This document shows, piece by piece, positions 25,271 to 33,809 of a DNA stretch of 64,000 bases; position 1 is the first letter of the stretch; each line of letters begins with the position of its first letter. Position numbers and translations under genes: made by a program. The DNA is taken from contig NZ_KE384533.1 in NCBI RefSeq assembly GCF_000426525.1, positions 1 to 64,000 of the forward strand, read 5' to 3'. Under the pieces are notes generated by a model. The model saw only the letters and a list, made by a program, of their open reading frames with translations, was not told the origin of the DNA and made no database searches. This stretch comes from Nocardioides alkalitolerans DSM 16699. Lineage in GTDB: Bacteria > Actinomycetota > Actinomycetes > Propionibacteriales > Nocardioidaceae.

Positions 25271-27024
25271 ACGCCCTCCTTCGCGGTCGGGGCGTTCTCG
25301 GGGTCAGCGAGGTCGGTGGCGAGGTCGGTGGCGGGCGCCGGGCGGAACAGCACGTCGACGGCGCCGGTCTCGCCGAGCGTGACGTCGACGTGGCCGGCCC
25401 AGGCGGCGTCGTCGCGGTCGGGGTGGTCCTCGCGCCAGTGCGACCCGCGGGTCTCCCGGCGCAGCCCGGCCGCGGCGGCGAGGGCCGCGGAGACGGTGAC
25501 GAGGTTGGTGGTCTCCCACGCGGCGAGCTCGGGGTCGACGTCGGCGGGGGCGGCGAGGGCGGCGAGCCGGGCCGCGGCCTGCGCCAGCCCGGACTCCGAG
25601 CGCAGCACCCCGACGAGGCCGGTCATCGTCTCCTGCAGGTCACGCCGTACGGCGGGGTCGACCACGCCCGAGGGCGACCCCGCGGGCTCGGGGGCGGCGT
25701 CGACGAGGGTCGTCCGCTCCAGGTCGGCGGGCAGCGCCTCGGCGATCCGACGCGAGAAGACGAGGCCCTCGAGCAGGGAGTTGGAGGCGAGCCGGTTGGC
25801 GCCGTGGACCCCCGAGCAGGCGACCTCGCCGGTGGCGTAGAGGCCCGGCACGCTGCTGCGCCCCCAGAGGTCGGTGGCGACACCGCCCGACGCGTAGTGG
25901 CAGGCCGGGGCGACGGGGATGAGGTCGGTGGCCGGGTCGACGCCGTACCGCTCGCAGGTGGCGAGGATCGTCGGGAACCGACGCTCCCAGAACCCCCGGC
26001 CGAGGTGGCGGGCGTCGAGCCAGACGTGCGGACGGCCGGTGGCGTGCATGCGGCGGGTGATGGCCTTGGCGACGACGTCGCGCGGCGCGAGGTCGGCCAG
26101 CTCGTGCTCGCCCTGCATGAACCGCTCCCCCGCGTCGTCGACGAGGAACGCACCCTCACCACGGACCGCCTCGGAGATGAGGGGCTGCTGGCCGCGGGAG
26201 TCGGGGCCGAGGTACATCACGGTCGGGTGGAACTGCACGAACTCGAGGTCGCGCAGCACCGCGCCGGCCCGCAGGGCGAGGGCCATGCCGTCGCCCGTCG
26301 AGACCGCCGGGTTCGTGGTCTGGCTGAACACCTGGCCGAGGCCGCCGCTGGCCAGCACGACCGCGCGGCAGCGCACCGCGCCGACCCCGCCCCGCTGGCC
26401 CTCGCCCATCACGTGGAGCGTGAGGCCGGCGACCGCGCGGCGTCCCTCGGCGTCGGGGGCTCCGAGCAGCAGGTCGACGGCGTGCGCGTGGTGGGCCACC
26501 TCGATCTCGGGGGCCGCCTCGACGGCCGCGACGAGCGCCCGCTGGATCTCCGCACCGGTGGCGTCGCCGCCGGCGTGGGCGATGCGGTCGCGGTGGTGGC
26601 CGCCCTCGCGGGTCAGCGACAGCTCGCCGTCGACGCCCTGGTCGAAGACCGCGCCGAGGGCGATCAGCTCGCGCACGGCGGCCGGGCCCTCCGTCACCAG
26701 CGCCCGGACCGCGTCGACGTCGCAGACCCCGGCGCCCGCGACGAGGGTGTCGAGCTCGTGCTCGGCGGGGCTGTCACCCGGCCCGAGGGCCGCGGCGATG
26801 CCGCCCTGGGCCCACTGGGTGGAGCCCGCGCTCAGCACGTCCTTCGTCACGACCATCACGGTGCCGACGCCGGCGGCGTGCAGCCGCAGCGCGGCCGTCA
26901 GACCGGCGATGCCGGAGCCCACGACCACCACGTCGGCGTACGTCGCCCACCCCGGCTCGGCGGCCGAGAGGCGGCGCGGCAGGGTCGGGCGGCGGACCGG
27001 GTCGGGCCCCGGTGTGGTGGTCAT
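25267..27024 (-). CDS. nadB: L-aspartate oxidase NadB
   Basis: A 585-residue flavoprotein oxidising L-aspartate to iminoaspartate for NAD synthesis. The FAD-binding VVVVGSGIAGLTAALRL is near residue 33, followed by STQWAQGGIAAAL and the HHRDRIAH region. The active-site arginine segment is DLAPRDVVAKAI, and the second flavin contact is GLYATGEVACSGVHGANRLASNSLLE. It has a helical C-terminal domain. ATG start at 27022-27024, 24 bp after panD. It shares its substrate, aspartate, with PanD immediately upstream. Confidence 0.96.
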   Translation of the reverse strand: MTTTPGPDPVRRPTLPRRLSAAEPGWATYADVVVVGSGIAGLTAALRLHAAGVGTVMVVTKDVLSAGSTQWAQGGIAAALGPGDSPAEHELDTLVAGAGVCDVDAVRALVTEGPAAVRELIALGAVFDQGVDGELSLTREGGHHRDRIAHAGGDATGAEIQRALVAAVEAAPEIEVAHHAHAVDLLLGAPDAEGRRAVAGLTLHVMGEGQRGGVGAVRCRAVVLASGGLGQVFSQTTNPAVSTGDGMALALRAGAVLRDLEFVQFHPTVMYLGPDSRGQQPLISEAVRGEGAFLVDDAGERFMQGEHELADLAPRDVVAKAITRRMHATGRPHVWLDARHLGRGFWERRFPTILATCERYGVDPATDLIPVAPACHYASGGVATDLWGRSSVPGLYATGEVACSGVHGANRLASNSLLEGLVFSRRIAEALPADLERTTLVDAAPEPAGSPSGVVDPAVRRDLQETMTGLVGVLRSESGLAQAAARLAALAAPADVDPELAAWETTNLVTVSAALAAAAGLRRETRGSHWREDHPDRDDAAWAGHVDVTLGETGAVDVLFRPAPATDLATDLADPENAPTAKEGV

Positions 27025-27047
27025 GGGGAGAAGTGTCGCGCAGGGGG

Positions 27048-27467
27048 TCAGCGACGGGCGAGCGTGTCGCCGCGCACCAGCCCCGAGCCCTCGATCGCCT
27101 CGGCCGGGTCGAAGCCCGTCGCGAGCACCTTGTTGTCGGCGTCGACGAAGACGACGCTCGGCTTGAACTCCTTCGCCTCCGCGGTCTCCATCTGCGCGTA
27201 GGCGATGAGGATGACCAGGTCGCCCGGCTGCACGAGCCGCGCGGCGGCACCGTTGATGCCGATCACGCCCGAGCCGCGCTCACCGGCGATCGTGTAGGTC
27301 TCGAGGCGCGCGCCGTTGGTGATGTCGACGATGTGCACCAGCTCGCCCGCGAGGAGGTCGGCCGCGTCGAGGAGGTCCTCGTCGACCGTCACGGAGCCGA
27401 CGTAGTGCAGGTCGGCCTGGGTCACCGTCGCGCGGTGGATCTTGCTCTTCATCATCGTGCGGAGCAT
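27048..27467 (-). CDS. panD: Aspartate 1-decarboxylase PanD
   Basis: A 139-residue pyruvoyl-dependent enzyme making beta-alanine for pantothenate. The self-cleavage site Gly-Ser is visible in [12 protein letters not shown] (Ser near residue 25), and Lys-Ile-His near the start ([12 protein letters not shown]) is conserved. ATG start shares bases with the panC stop (TGATG). The sequence is normal length for mycobacterial-type PanD with a C-terminal extension. Confidence 0.96.
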   Translation of the reverse strand: MLRTMMKSKIHRATVTQADLHYVGSVTVDEDLLDAADLLAGELVHIVDITNGARLETYTIAGERGSGVIGINGAAARLVQPGDLVILIAYAQMETAEAKEFKPSVVFVDADNKVLATGFDPAEAIEGSGLVRGDTLARR

Positions 27468-28417
27468 CAGAGGTTCTCCTCGCTCGGGGTGCCGAGAGTC
27501 GTGGTGGAGGTGGTCGGGACGGGACCGGGGGTGGTCGGGGGCGCGTGCAGCGCCAGGGGCGCGTTGTCGAGCAGGCGGGTGGTGCCGACGCGGGCGGCGA
27601 GGAGCACGCGGCCCTCGCGGCCGTCGAGCCCGTCCAGGTCCACCGCCGCCAGGTCGCGCTCGGTGGCGACGAGGTAGTCGACCTCGACGTCGGGCTCGTG
27701 CGCCAGCTCGAAGTGGGCCGCGGCGAGGGCCGCGGGCACGCCGTACGGCGCGTTGTCGGCCGCCGCGCGCAGCGCCCGCGACAGCACGAGGGCCTGCTGG
27801 CGCTGGTCGTCGGTGAGGTAGCGGTTGCGGGAGCTCAGCGCGAGGCCGTCGGCCTCGCGGGCCGTCTCCGCGCCCACGACCTCGACGCCCAGGCAGAGGT
27901 CGGCCGCCATCCGCTGGATCAGCGCGAGCTGCTGGTAGTCCTTCTGGCCGAAGACGGCGACGTCCGGGCGCACCAGGCCGAAGAGCTTCGCGACCACGGT
28001 GAGGACGCCCCGGAAGTGACCGGGACGGCTCGCGCCCTCCAGGGTCGTCGCGACGGGGCCGGGCTCGACCGTGACCTGGGGGTCGCCGCCCGGGTAGACC
28101 TCGTCGACCGCCGGGGCGAACACGACGTCGACGCCGGCAGCGGCGCAGACGTCGAGGTCGGTGTCGAGGGTGCGGGGGTAGCGGTCGAGGTCCTCGCCCT
28201 CGCCGAACTGCAGCGGGTTCACGAAGATCGACACGACGACGGCGCCGTCGTCGCCCACGTGGTCGCGGGCCACCCGCATCAGGCTCGCGTGCCCCGCGTG
28301 CAGCGCCCCCATCGTGGGCACGAACGCGACCCGGCCACCGCGCGCCCGCACGGCGGCGAGCTCGTGGCCGAGCGCCTCACGGGTCGGGGCCAGGGCCGGG
28401 GCGGTCAGCGTGGTCAT
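27467..28417 (-). CDS. panC: Pantothenate synthetase PanC
   Basis: A 316-residue ligase joining pantoate and beta-alanine with ATP. Visible: [14 protein letters not shown] (the HIGH-like ATP site), [35 protein letters not shown], and the KMSKS-like SSRNRYL. It has an extra Pro/Thr-rich C-terminal tail of about 25 residues beyond the usual end. ATG overlaps the stop of the DUF2520 gene by four bases (ATGA), and its stop overlaps panD. Confidence 0.96.
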   Translation of the reverse strand: MTTLTAPALAPTREALGHELAAVRARGGRVAFVPTMGALHAGHASLMRVARDHVGDDGAVVVSIFVNPLQFGEGEDLDRYPRTLDTDLDVCAAAGVDVVFAPAVDEVYPGGDPQVTVEPGPVATTLEGASRPGHFRGVLTVVAKLFGLVRPDVAVFGQKDYQQLALIQRMAADLCLGVEVVGAETAREADGLALSSRNRYLTDDQRQQALVLSRALRAAADNAPYGVPAALAAAHFELAHEPDVEVDYLVATERDLAAVDLDGLDGREGRVLLAARVGTTRLLDNAPLALHAPPTTPGPVPTTSTTTLGTPSEENL

Positions 28418-29370
28418 CGGGTGGGCTCCTCGGTGGTGGTGGTCGTCGTGGTGGCGTCCTGGTTCTCCGTCGCGTCGAGCACCCGCAGCATCCGGGCCGC
28501 GCGGATCGGCAGGAGACGGCCGTCGGTGGTCGCGCGGTCGGTGGTCGCGCGGGCGAGCGCGACGTACGAGCCCAGCGCCTGGGGCGCCTCGGCGGCGATC
28601 TCGCCGAGGTGGGCCTCGACGGTGCCGACGTCGCCGCGGACCACGGGGCCGGTCAGGGCCGCGTCGCCGGAGCGCAGGGCGTTGTCGAGCGCCGCGGCGA
28701 GCAGCGGACGCAGCACGTCGGCGGGGTCGGCAGACCCGGCGGACTCCCCCTCCGGAGCGACCGCGGCCAGCATCTCCATCGCCTCGGCGACCAGGGTGAC
28801 CAGGTGGTTCGAGCCGTGGGCGAGCGCGGCGTGGTAGAGCGCGCGGCGGTCCTCCGCGACCCGGACCGTGCGGCCGCCCAGGTCGGCGACGAGCCGGTCG
28901 GCGAGCGCCTGGCCGGCGGGGGCGGCGGTCACGCCGTACGCGCAGCCGCCCACGCGCGGCAGGTCGGTCGCCGTACCGGTGAAGGTCATGGCCGGGTGGA
29001 GCGCCACGGGGACGGCGCCGGTCTCGACCACGGAGGCGAGGGCGGCGAGGCCGTGGGCGCCGGAGGTGTGCACGACGTGCTGCCCCGGGCGCAGGGAGCC
29101 GCTGGCCGCCAGCATGCTGGCGACGTTGACGAGCATGTCGTCGGGCACGGTCAGCAGGAGCACGTCGCAGGCGCGGGCGACGGCGCTGGGCTTGTCGCGG
29201 GGGACGCCGGGCAGCAGGGCGTCGGCACGGCGCACGGAGGCGTCGGACTCACCGGCGACGGCCACGATCTCGTGGCCCGCGTCGGCGAGCGCGCGGCCGA
29301 GCACGGCGCCGACGCGACCGGCACCGACGATGCCGATGCGCAGGGCGGAGCAGGGCATGTCAGTCGACAT
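28414..29370 (-). CDS. Rossmann-fold / DUF2520 dehydrogenase-like protein
   Basis: A 318-residue NAD(P)-binding protein: GIVGAGRVGAVLGRAL near residue 12, then a DUF2520 C-terminal helical domain (HPAMTFTGTATDLPRVGG, ALYHAALAHGSNHLVTL). The layout resembles 6-phosphogluconate dehydrogenase-type and ketopantoate reductases. It is fused by overlap to panC, the same order as Rv3603c-panC in M. tuberculosis, so a ketopantoate reductase or related role is possible but unproven. The C-terminus carries a run of seven threonines. Start ATG 29368-29370. First gene of the six-gene operon, with a clear promoter. Confidence 0.88.
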   Translation of the reverse strand: MSTDMPCSALRIGIVGAGRVGAVLGRALADAGHEIVAVAGESDASVRRADALLPGVPRDKPSAVARACDVLLLTVPDDMLVNVASMLAASGSLRPGQHVVHTSGAHGLAALASVVETGAVPVALHPAMTFTGTATDLPRVGGCAYGVTAAPAGQALADRLVADLGGRTVRVAEDRRALYHAALAHGSNHLVTLVAEAMEMLAAVAPEGESAGSADPADVLRPLLAAALDNALRSGDAALTGPVVRGDVGTVEAHLGEIAAEAPQALGSYVALARATTDRATTDGRLLPIRAARMLRVLDATENQDATTTTTTTEEPTR

Positions 29371-29486
29371 GGGTCCGAACCTTTCGTTCCCGTCCCGCCG
29401 ACCACCCCGCGAGCGGGGCCGGTGTGGGTACCGGACGTTGTCCTCGAACGTCGACCGGAGGGACCCGGTCGCTTGGTGCAACGGGA

Positions 29487-29515
29487 ACGTTACGCCCGGG
29501 CTTCCCGACTGTGAA
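29487..29515 (-). promoter_or_regulatory. Putative promoter of the CoA/NAD precursor operon
   Basis: On the minus strand TTCACA (29510-29515), a 17-bp spacer and TAACGT (29487-29492) make a vegetative-type promoter. The transcript would have a leader of about 110 nt before the DUF2520 gene start. Confidence 0.5.
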
Positions 29516-29569
29516 CAGACCGCCCGGTGACGTGGGTCACGCGGCCGCCGCGGGCCCGTCCGGCGGGCG

Positions 29570-30328
29570 TCAGGCGGGGTCGTGGACGATGCGCAGCGGC
29601 CCGTCGTCGTCGACGATCCGGCTGTCGGAGGCCTCCGCCACGGCGTCGAGGGCGACGTCGGCGACGAGGTCGCGCGTGCCGTCGGGCACCACGCTCCCGT
29701 ACGCCGGCCCCGGCACCCGCAGGCTGCCGGCCCGGGGGCGCGTGGCCCGCAGGTGGCACGGCTCGAGCGCGACCGCCGACCCACCGGGCCCGAGGTTGCG
29801 GACCACGTCGCGCCACGCGGCGTCGCGCGCCGTACCGACCTCGGCGCGCGCGCCGACGCCGACCTCCGCCACCGGCCACCACTCCTGGAGCCAGCGACCC
29901 ACCTGCTGCGGCACGCTCATCTCGATGAGGCGGGCGCCGAGCCGCTCGCGGCCGCTGAGGGGGTCGACGTGCACGAGGCGGGGGTAGCCCTCGGTGTCGA
30001 CCTGGACGACGTGGGTCGGGACGTGCGCCAGCCAGTCGCCCGCGAGCACGAGGCCGCCGAAGCCGGGCGGGAGGTCGAAGCGCACGGCGACGCCGGGCAC
30101 GGCCCGGACGATCTCCGGGGTCAGGACGCCGACGGAGCCGAGGAGCACGAGCTCGCGCGGCGCCGCGTCGGTGACGACGCCGAGCACGTCGTCGCGCCGC
30201 TGCAGCAGCGACGGCGGGTGGGAGCGCAGGTAGCCGGAGGGCGCGCCGTACAACGCCGAGTCCCAGGCCTGCTTCCAGGACGGCTCGGTGGGCGGCGGCA
30301 GCCCCGGCATGCCGAGGTTGGTGGACAT
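29570..30328 (-). CDS. MidA-like SAM-methyltransferase homologue, possibly degenerate
   Basis: A 252-residue protein resembling the PF02636 (MidA/NDUFAF7-type) methyltransferase family. ALYGAPSGYLRSHPP near residue 25 matches the LYGPxGFY start, and GGLVLAGDWLAHVPTHVVQVDTEGYPRLVHVD matches the family's acceptor-side segment. It is shorter than usual members, and the glycine-rich SAM loop is not recognisable (RELVLLGSVGVLTPEIV at that place). Either activity is lost or the fold diverged. ATG at 30326-30328. It sits upstream of the pantothenate operon on the same strand. Confidence 0.55.
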   Translation of the reverse strand: MSTNLGMPGLPPPTEPSWKQAWDSALYGAPSGYLRSHPPSLLQRRDDVLGVVTDAAPRELVLLGSVGVLTPEIVRAVPGVAVRFDLPPGFGGLVLAGDWLAHVPTHVVQVDTEGYPRLVHVDPLSGRERLGARLIEMSVPQQVGRWLQEWWPVAEVGVGARAEVGTARDAAWRDVVRNLGPGGSAVALEPCHLRATRPRAGSLRVPGPAYGSVVPDGTRDLVADVALDAVAEASDSRIVDDDGPLRIVHDPA

Positions 30329-30359
30329 CCCGGTCGACCCTAGGCGCAGGTGGTCGTCG

Positions 30360-31448
30360 TCAGGAGACCGGGACGTCCCTGTGCCAGGACTGCGTCATGT
30401 ACGACGTCGTCCAGCCCATCGACGTGTAGAGGCCGTCGGCGCCCGTCGGGGAGTCGGCGTCGACCTCGAGGCCGACCCGGTTGCGGTCGCGGACCGCGGC
30501 GTCGGCGATCACGGTGTTCAGCAGGCCCTTGGCCACGCCCCGGCCGCGCGCGTTGGAGAGCACGCCCAGGTAGTCGACGTAGCTGCCGTTCGGGCCGTCG
30601 TCGGACTCGCTCTCGGTCGCGACCAGCGCGCCCGCCGCGACCGGCTCGCCACCGGCCTCGTCGACGATCTCGGCGAGCCACCAGTGGTCCCAGCGGTGGC
30701 CCGGGTCCTGGCGCAGGCGGTGCACGAACTCGGCGAACGTCTCCTCGCGCGAGTTGAAGTGGTCGGTGAAGGCGCCCTCGAGCACCTCGTGCACGGCCCG
30801 CAGGTCGGCCTCGGCCGGCATGCCGTCACCCTCGCGACCGACGGCGCGGAAGACGACGCCGTTCTTCTCCCAGCGCTCCGGGTCGGGCACGAGCCCGGCC
30901 TCGTCGGGGGTCACCGGGCGGCTCATCTGCCACCAGGCGCGCACCCGGTCGAAGCCCGCACGACCGAGCCACGCGTGCTGGCGGGCGTCGTCGGCGAAGG
31001 CGCCGGTGTCGATCTGCTGGACGTCGAGGCCGCGGGCGGCGCCGACCTCGCGGGCCTGGCCCTCGGCCCACGTGAAGAGGACCTTCGCGCAGCGGGCGGC
31101 ATCGCGGTGGTCGAGGTCGCGGGCGACGACGTGGAGGAAGAGCATGCGGCCGGCGGCGCGGTCGTGCACGCTGCCCCAGGCGACGATGCGGCCCTCGGCG
31201 TCGCGGATCACGACGTTGGCGCGGGTGCGGATCCCGACGTCGGAGACCTCCAGCAGCACGTCGTCACGACCGGACGACGGCCAGCCGCGGCCCGCCGTCT
31301 CGTGGGCGCGGAGCAGCGCGGTGAGCTGCTCGACGTCGGCCTCGACCGCGGGGTCGGCTCCCCCGACGACCCACCCGTCGGGCAGGTGGGGCTCCTCGTC
31401 GAAGATCTCGTCGGGGTCGGTCTCGAAACGGCTGTCCTCCGGGATCAC
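30360..31448 (-). CDS. Tandem GNAT-family acetyltransferase
   Basis: A 362-residue protein with two GNAT folds, the layout of mycothiol synthase-like and related actinobacterial enzymes. The C-terminal domain has a full acetyl-CoA motif (YLGVLSNARGRGVAKGLLNTVI, near 300), and ends with NRVGLEVDADSPTGADGLYTSMGW, typical of active members. The N-terminal domain lacks a clear pyrophosphate loop. The substrate is unknown; it is not the standard MshD by sequence. Runs on the same strand as the methyltransferase-like gene, 31 bp away. Confidence 0.85.
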   Translation of the reverse strand: MIPEDSRFETDPDEIFDEEPHLPDGWVVGGADPAVEADVEQLTALLRAHETAGRGWPSSGRDDVLLEVSDVGIRTRANVVIRDAEGRIVAWGSVHDRAAGRMLFLHVVARDLDHRDAARCAKVLFTWAEGQAREVGAARGLDVQQIDTGAFADDARQHAWLGRAGFDRVRAWWQMSRPVTPDEAGLVPDPERWEKNGVVFRAVGREGDGMPAEADLRAVHEVLEGAFTDHFNSREETFAEFVHRLRQDPGHRWDHWWLAEIVDEAGGEPVAAGALVATESESDDGPNGSYVDYLGVLSNARGRGVAKGLLNTVIADAAVRDRNRVGLEVDADSPTGADGLYTSMGWTTSYMTQSWHRDVPVS

Positions 31449-31509
31449 CCGAGTGATTGTGCCCTAGTCGGCGTCCCGCCCGCCGCGCGCGGGGGTGGAG
31501 GGGGGCGGC

Positions 31510-31541
31510 GGCGGTTTAACCGCTCGAGCGGCGAAACCGCC
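31510..31541. repeat. Family C palindromic element, copy C1
   Basis: A 32-nt imperfect palindrome: arms GGCGGTTTAACCGCTC and GAGCGGCGAAACCGCC, centred on CTCGAG. Related to C2 31 bp further on and C3 at 38181. Confidence 0.8.
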
Positions 31542-31571
31542 ACCTTGCGCCCTGAATTCAGAGCGTAAAGC

Positions 31572-31603
31572 GGCGGTTTATCCGCTCAGGCGGTTAAACG
31601 ACG
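31572..31603. repeat. Family C palindromic element, copy C2
   Basis: A more diverged 32-nt copy: GGCGGTTTATCCGCTC followed by AGGCGGTTAAACGACG. Starts 62 bp after C1 in the same gap. Confidence 0.65.
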
Positions 31604-31665
31604 GGCCAGAGTGACCCCTGTGACTCGACCCCAGGTCGCTGCGGCGGGCGTCGTACGACGCCGGG

Positions 31666-32271
31666 TCAGGCGTGCTTGCGCAGGTTGACGGCCGTCTGCT
31701 CCCAGGCCGTCAGCTCGGCGCGGACGACGTCGAGCTCGTGCTCCAGCTCGGCCAGGCGCACGATCGCCTCGGCGGCGCGCTCCTCGGCGGCGCCGGCCTT
31801 CGAGCGGGCCGTGTCGCGCTCGGCGACGGCGGTGTCGGCACGACGCGACTCGGCCGTGGCCTTGCGCGTCAGCTCGACGACCTTCGACTGCGCGAGGCTC
31901 ACCGCCTCCTCGAGCTCGCGGATCGCGACCTCGCGGGCGTCGAGCGCGGCGTCGCGGTCGGCGAGGCGGGAGGTCATGGAGGTCACGAACTCGGCGTTCT
32001 CCTCGGCGCGGCGGGCCGAGAGAGCGGTGAACTCCTTGGCCTGGGTCGCGCGGTCGGAGGCCGCGTCGCGGCGGGTGGTCATCAGCTCGCTGTGGGCGAT
32101 GCGGAGAGCGGCGGCGCCCAGGAGGACGGCGACGGACGCGGCGACGGCGACAGCGACGAAGGAACCAGTGGGGACGGTGGCTGCGATCAGCAGCCCCGAG
32201 GCAACGATGAGTGCGGTGGCAACAGCGAAACGCGTGCTGCGCTGCCGACGACGAGCGTTGGGGGAAGCCAT
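31666..32271 (-). CDS. Membrane-anchored coiled-coil protein
   Basis: A 201-residue protein: basic N-terminus (ASPNARRRQRSTR), two closely spaced transmembrane helices (about 15-32 and 37-57), then a long heptad-rich coiled coil (about 65-195) full of Ala, Glu, Arg and Asp. ATG at 32269-32271 with AGGGTG upstream; it follows the DUF3180 gene by 10 bp. In M. tuberculosis Rv3604c occupies this place downstream of the folate genes. Function unknown; possibly a scaffold. Confidence 0.75.
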   Translation of the reverse strand: MASPNARRRQRSTRFAVATALIVASGLLIAATVPTGSFVAVAVAASVAVLLGAAALRIAHSELMTTRRDAASDRATQAKEFTALSARRAEENAEFVTSMTSRLADRDAALDAREVAIRELEEAVSLAQSKVVELTRKATAESRRADTAVAERDTARSKAGAAEERAAEAIVRLAELEHELDVVRAELTAWEQTAVNLRKHA

Positions 32272-32281
32272 GGTGGTCACC

Positions 32282-32803
32282 CTAGGTGCGCGGATCGTCC
32301 GATCGGACGCGACACGCACGCTCCAGGAGCAGCGCCGTGACGGCCACCGCGGCCCCGGCGACGGCCGCGACCAGCCCGCGCAGCACCCGCTCCTGCGCCA
32401 CCTGGGAGCCGACACCCAGCCAGCTGACCGCGTGGCCCAGGTAGCCGCCGGCCAGCAGCACGCCCACCAGCGCGCAGGCCCGGGCCAGTGCGAGCCGGTT
32501 CACGGCCTGGTGCGGGAGCAGGTCGACGGGGGCCCGCTGGACCGTGCGGCGGGTGGCGAACGCCGTACCGCCGAGGATGGCCGCAACCAGCACCAGCAGC
32601 AGGATCTGGGTCCAGCTCACCTCGGGCACCGACCACCCGGCGGCGCGCGCCACGCGGCGCAGCAGCCAGCCGCCCACCAGGCCGACGACCAGCCAGGCGG
32701 TCAGCAGGCCGGGAGGGGTGGGGCGCAGCCGGCCGGGCTGCTCGCCCGGGGTCGGACGGTCGTCGTCGTCCGCGTCGATGCGCGGGTGGTCGTCCCGGCT
32801 CAT
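32282..32803 (-). CDS. DUF3180 membrane protein
   Basis: A 173-residue integral membrane protein with an acidic N-terminus and about four helices (near 33-50, 63-83, 105-125 and 140-160). Family DUF3180, found almost only in actinobacteria directly after folK, as here (50 bp gap). Function unknown. Same-strand neighbours suggest that it is transcribed with the folate genes. Confidence 0.85.
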   Translation of the reverse strand: MSRDDHPRIDADDDDRPTPGEQPGRLRPTPPGLLTAWLVVGLVGGWLLRRVARAAGWSVPEVSWTQILLLVLVAAILGGTAFATRRTVQRAPVDLLPHQAVNRLALARACALVGVLLAGGYLGHAVSWLGVGSQVAQERVLRGLVAAVAGAAVAVTALLLERACRVRSDDPRT

Positions 32804-32853
32804 CCGACGCCTCGACTCATGCGCTCACTCGACGTCTCGGGAGGGCCCGAGGG

Positions 32854-33423
32854 TCAGGACGGGAGCTCCAGCGCGAGGTCGTCACGGCGACGCACGCCGT
32901 CGGAGCCGACCTTCGCGAGCAGCTCGGCGACGGTGCCGTAGTCGGGGATCTCGGCGTCGGGCTCGAGGTCGTACCAGGGCTGCAGCACGAACGCGCGCTC
33001 CGCGGCCCGGGGGTGCGGCAGGCGCAGCCAGTCCTCGTTGCTGCGACGGTCGCCGACCACGATGAGGTCGACGTCGAGCGTGCGCGGGCCGTTGAGCTCG
33101 GTGCGCTCCCGGCCGAAGGCGTCCTCGACGGCGAGGGCGCGGTCGACGAGGCGGCTCGCGGAGAGCGTCGTGTCGAACAGCACGACCGCGTTGAGGAACG
33201 TGTCGGAGCCCTCGGGCGCGCCCACCGGGTCGGTCTCGTAGACGCCGGAGACACCGGTGACCCACACGTCGGGGGTGTCGGCGAGCGCGTCGACGGCACC
33301 CTGCAGGTTCGCGAACCGGTCACCGAGGTTGGACCCCAGGGAGACGACGGTGCGTCGGATCGGACGCATCTCGCCGGTCAGCGTGTCGGCGTCGATGATG
33401 TTGGGGTTCGGCGTCTCGGTCAC
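32854..33423 (-). CDS. folK: 2-amino-4-hydroxy-6-hydroxymethyldihydropteridine diphosphokinase FolK
   Basis: A 189-residue pyrophosphokinase of the folate pathway. Family features: VVSLGSNLGDRFANLQ, GVYETDPVG, FLNAVVLFDT, ELNGPRTLDVDLIVVGD (catalytic aspartates) and LPHPRAAERAFVLQPW. About 22 extra residues precede the conserved start. GTG at 33421-33423 overlaps the folB stop (GTGA). Confidence 0.95.
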   Translation of the reverse strand: MTETPNPNIIDADTLTGEMRPIRRTVVSLGSNLGDRFANLQGAVDALADTPDVWVTGVSGVYETDPVGAPEGSDTFLNAVVLFDTTLSASRLVDRALAVEDAFGRERTELNGPRTLDVDLIVVGDRRSNEDWLRLPHPRAAERAFVLQPWYDLEPDAEIPDYGTVAELLAKVGSDGVRRRDDLALELPS

Positions 33424-33809
33424 GCGTGGCCTCGTTTCCGCTCGATCGTCAGCGCGACGTCGGCAAACGCCGCAGGTATGGGTGCATCGGGCTTGTGGAG
33501 CGTCACCCTCGCCCATTCAACACGACCGACCAACAGACAGACGTCGGCTATCCGCTGGGCGACCACCTCGATGAGATCGACGGGATCTGACTCCACGGCG
33601 GTCTTCACCGCCATGGTGAGACTTCCGTAGTCGACGGTGTCGTGCAAGTCGTCGGACGCCGCCGCGGGACGCGTGGCGACCCCGAGCACGAGGTCGACCA
33701 CGAACCGCTGACCCTCGCGGCGCTCGTCGGCGAACACCCCGTGGTGGGCGAAGCACTCGATGCCGCTGACGGCGAGCTGGTCGAGCTGGTCGAGGGGCTG
33801 GTCGGTCAT
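33420..33809 (-). CDS. folB: Dihydroneopterin aldolase FolB
   Basis: A 129-residue enzyme cleaving 7,8-dihydroneopterin to the hydroxymethyl pterin used by FolK. Family motifs are GIECFAHHGVFADERREGQRF, DTVDYGSLT, EVVAQRIAD and the lysine-containing TLHKPDAPIP. ATG at 33807-33809 overlaps the folP stop by four bases. Two Leu-Asp-Gln repeats near the start are not conserved. Confidence 0.95.
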   Translation of the reverse strand: MTDQPLDQLDQLAVSGIECFAHHGVFADERREGQRFVVDLVLGVATRPAAASDDLHDTVDYGSLTMAVKTAVESDPVDLIEVVAQRIADVCLLVGRVEWARVTLHKPDAPIPAAFADVALTIERKRGHA

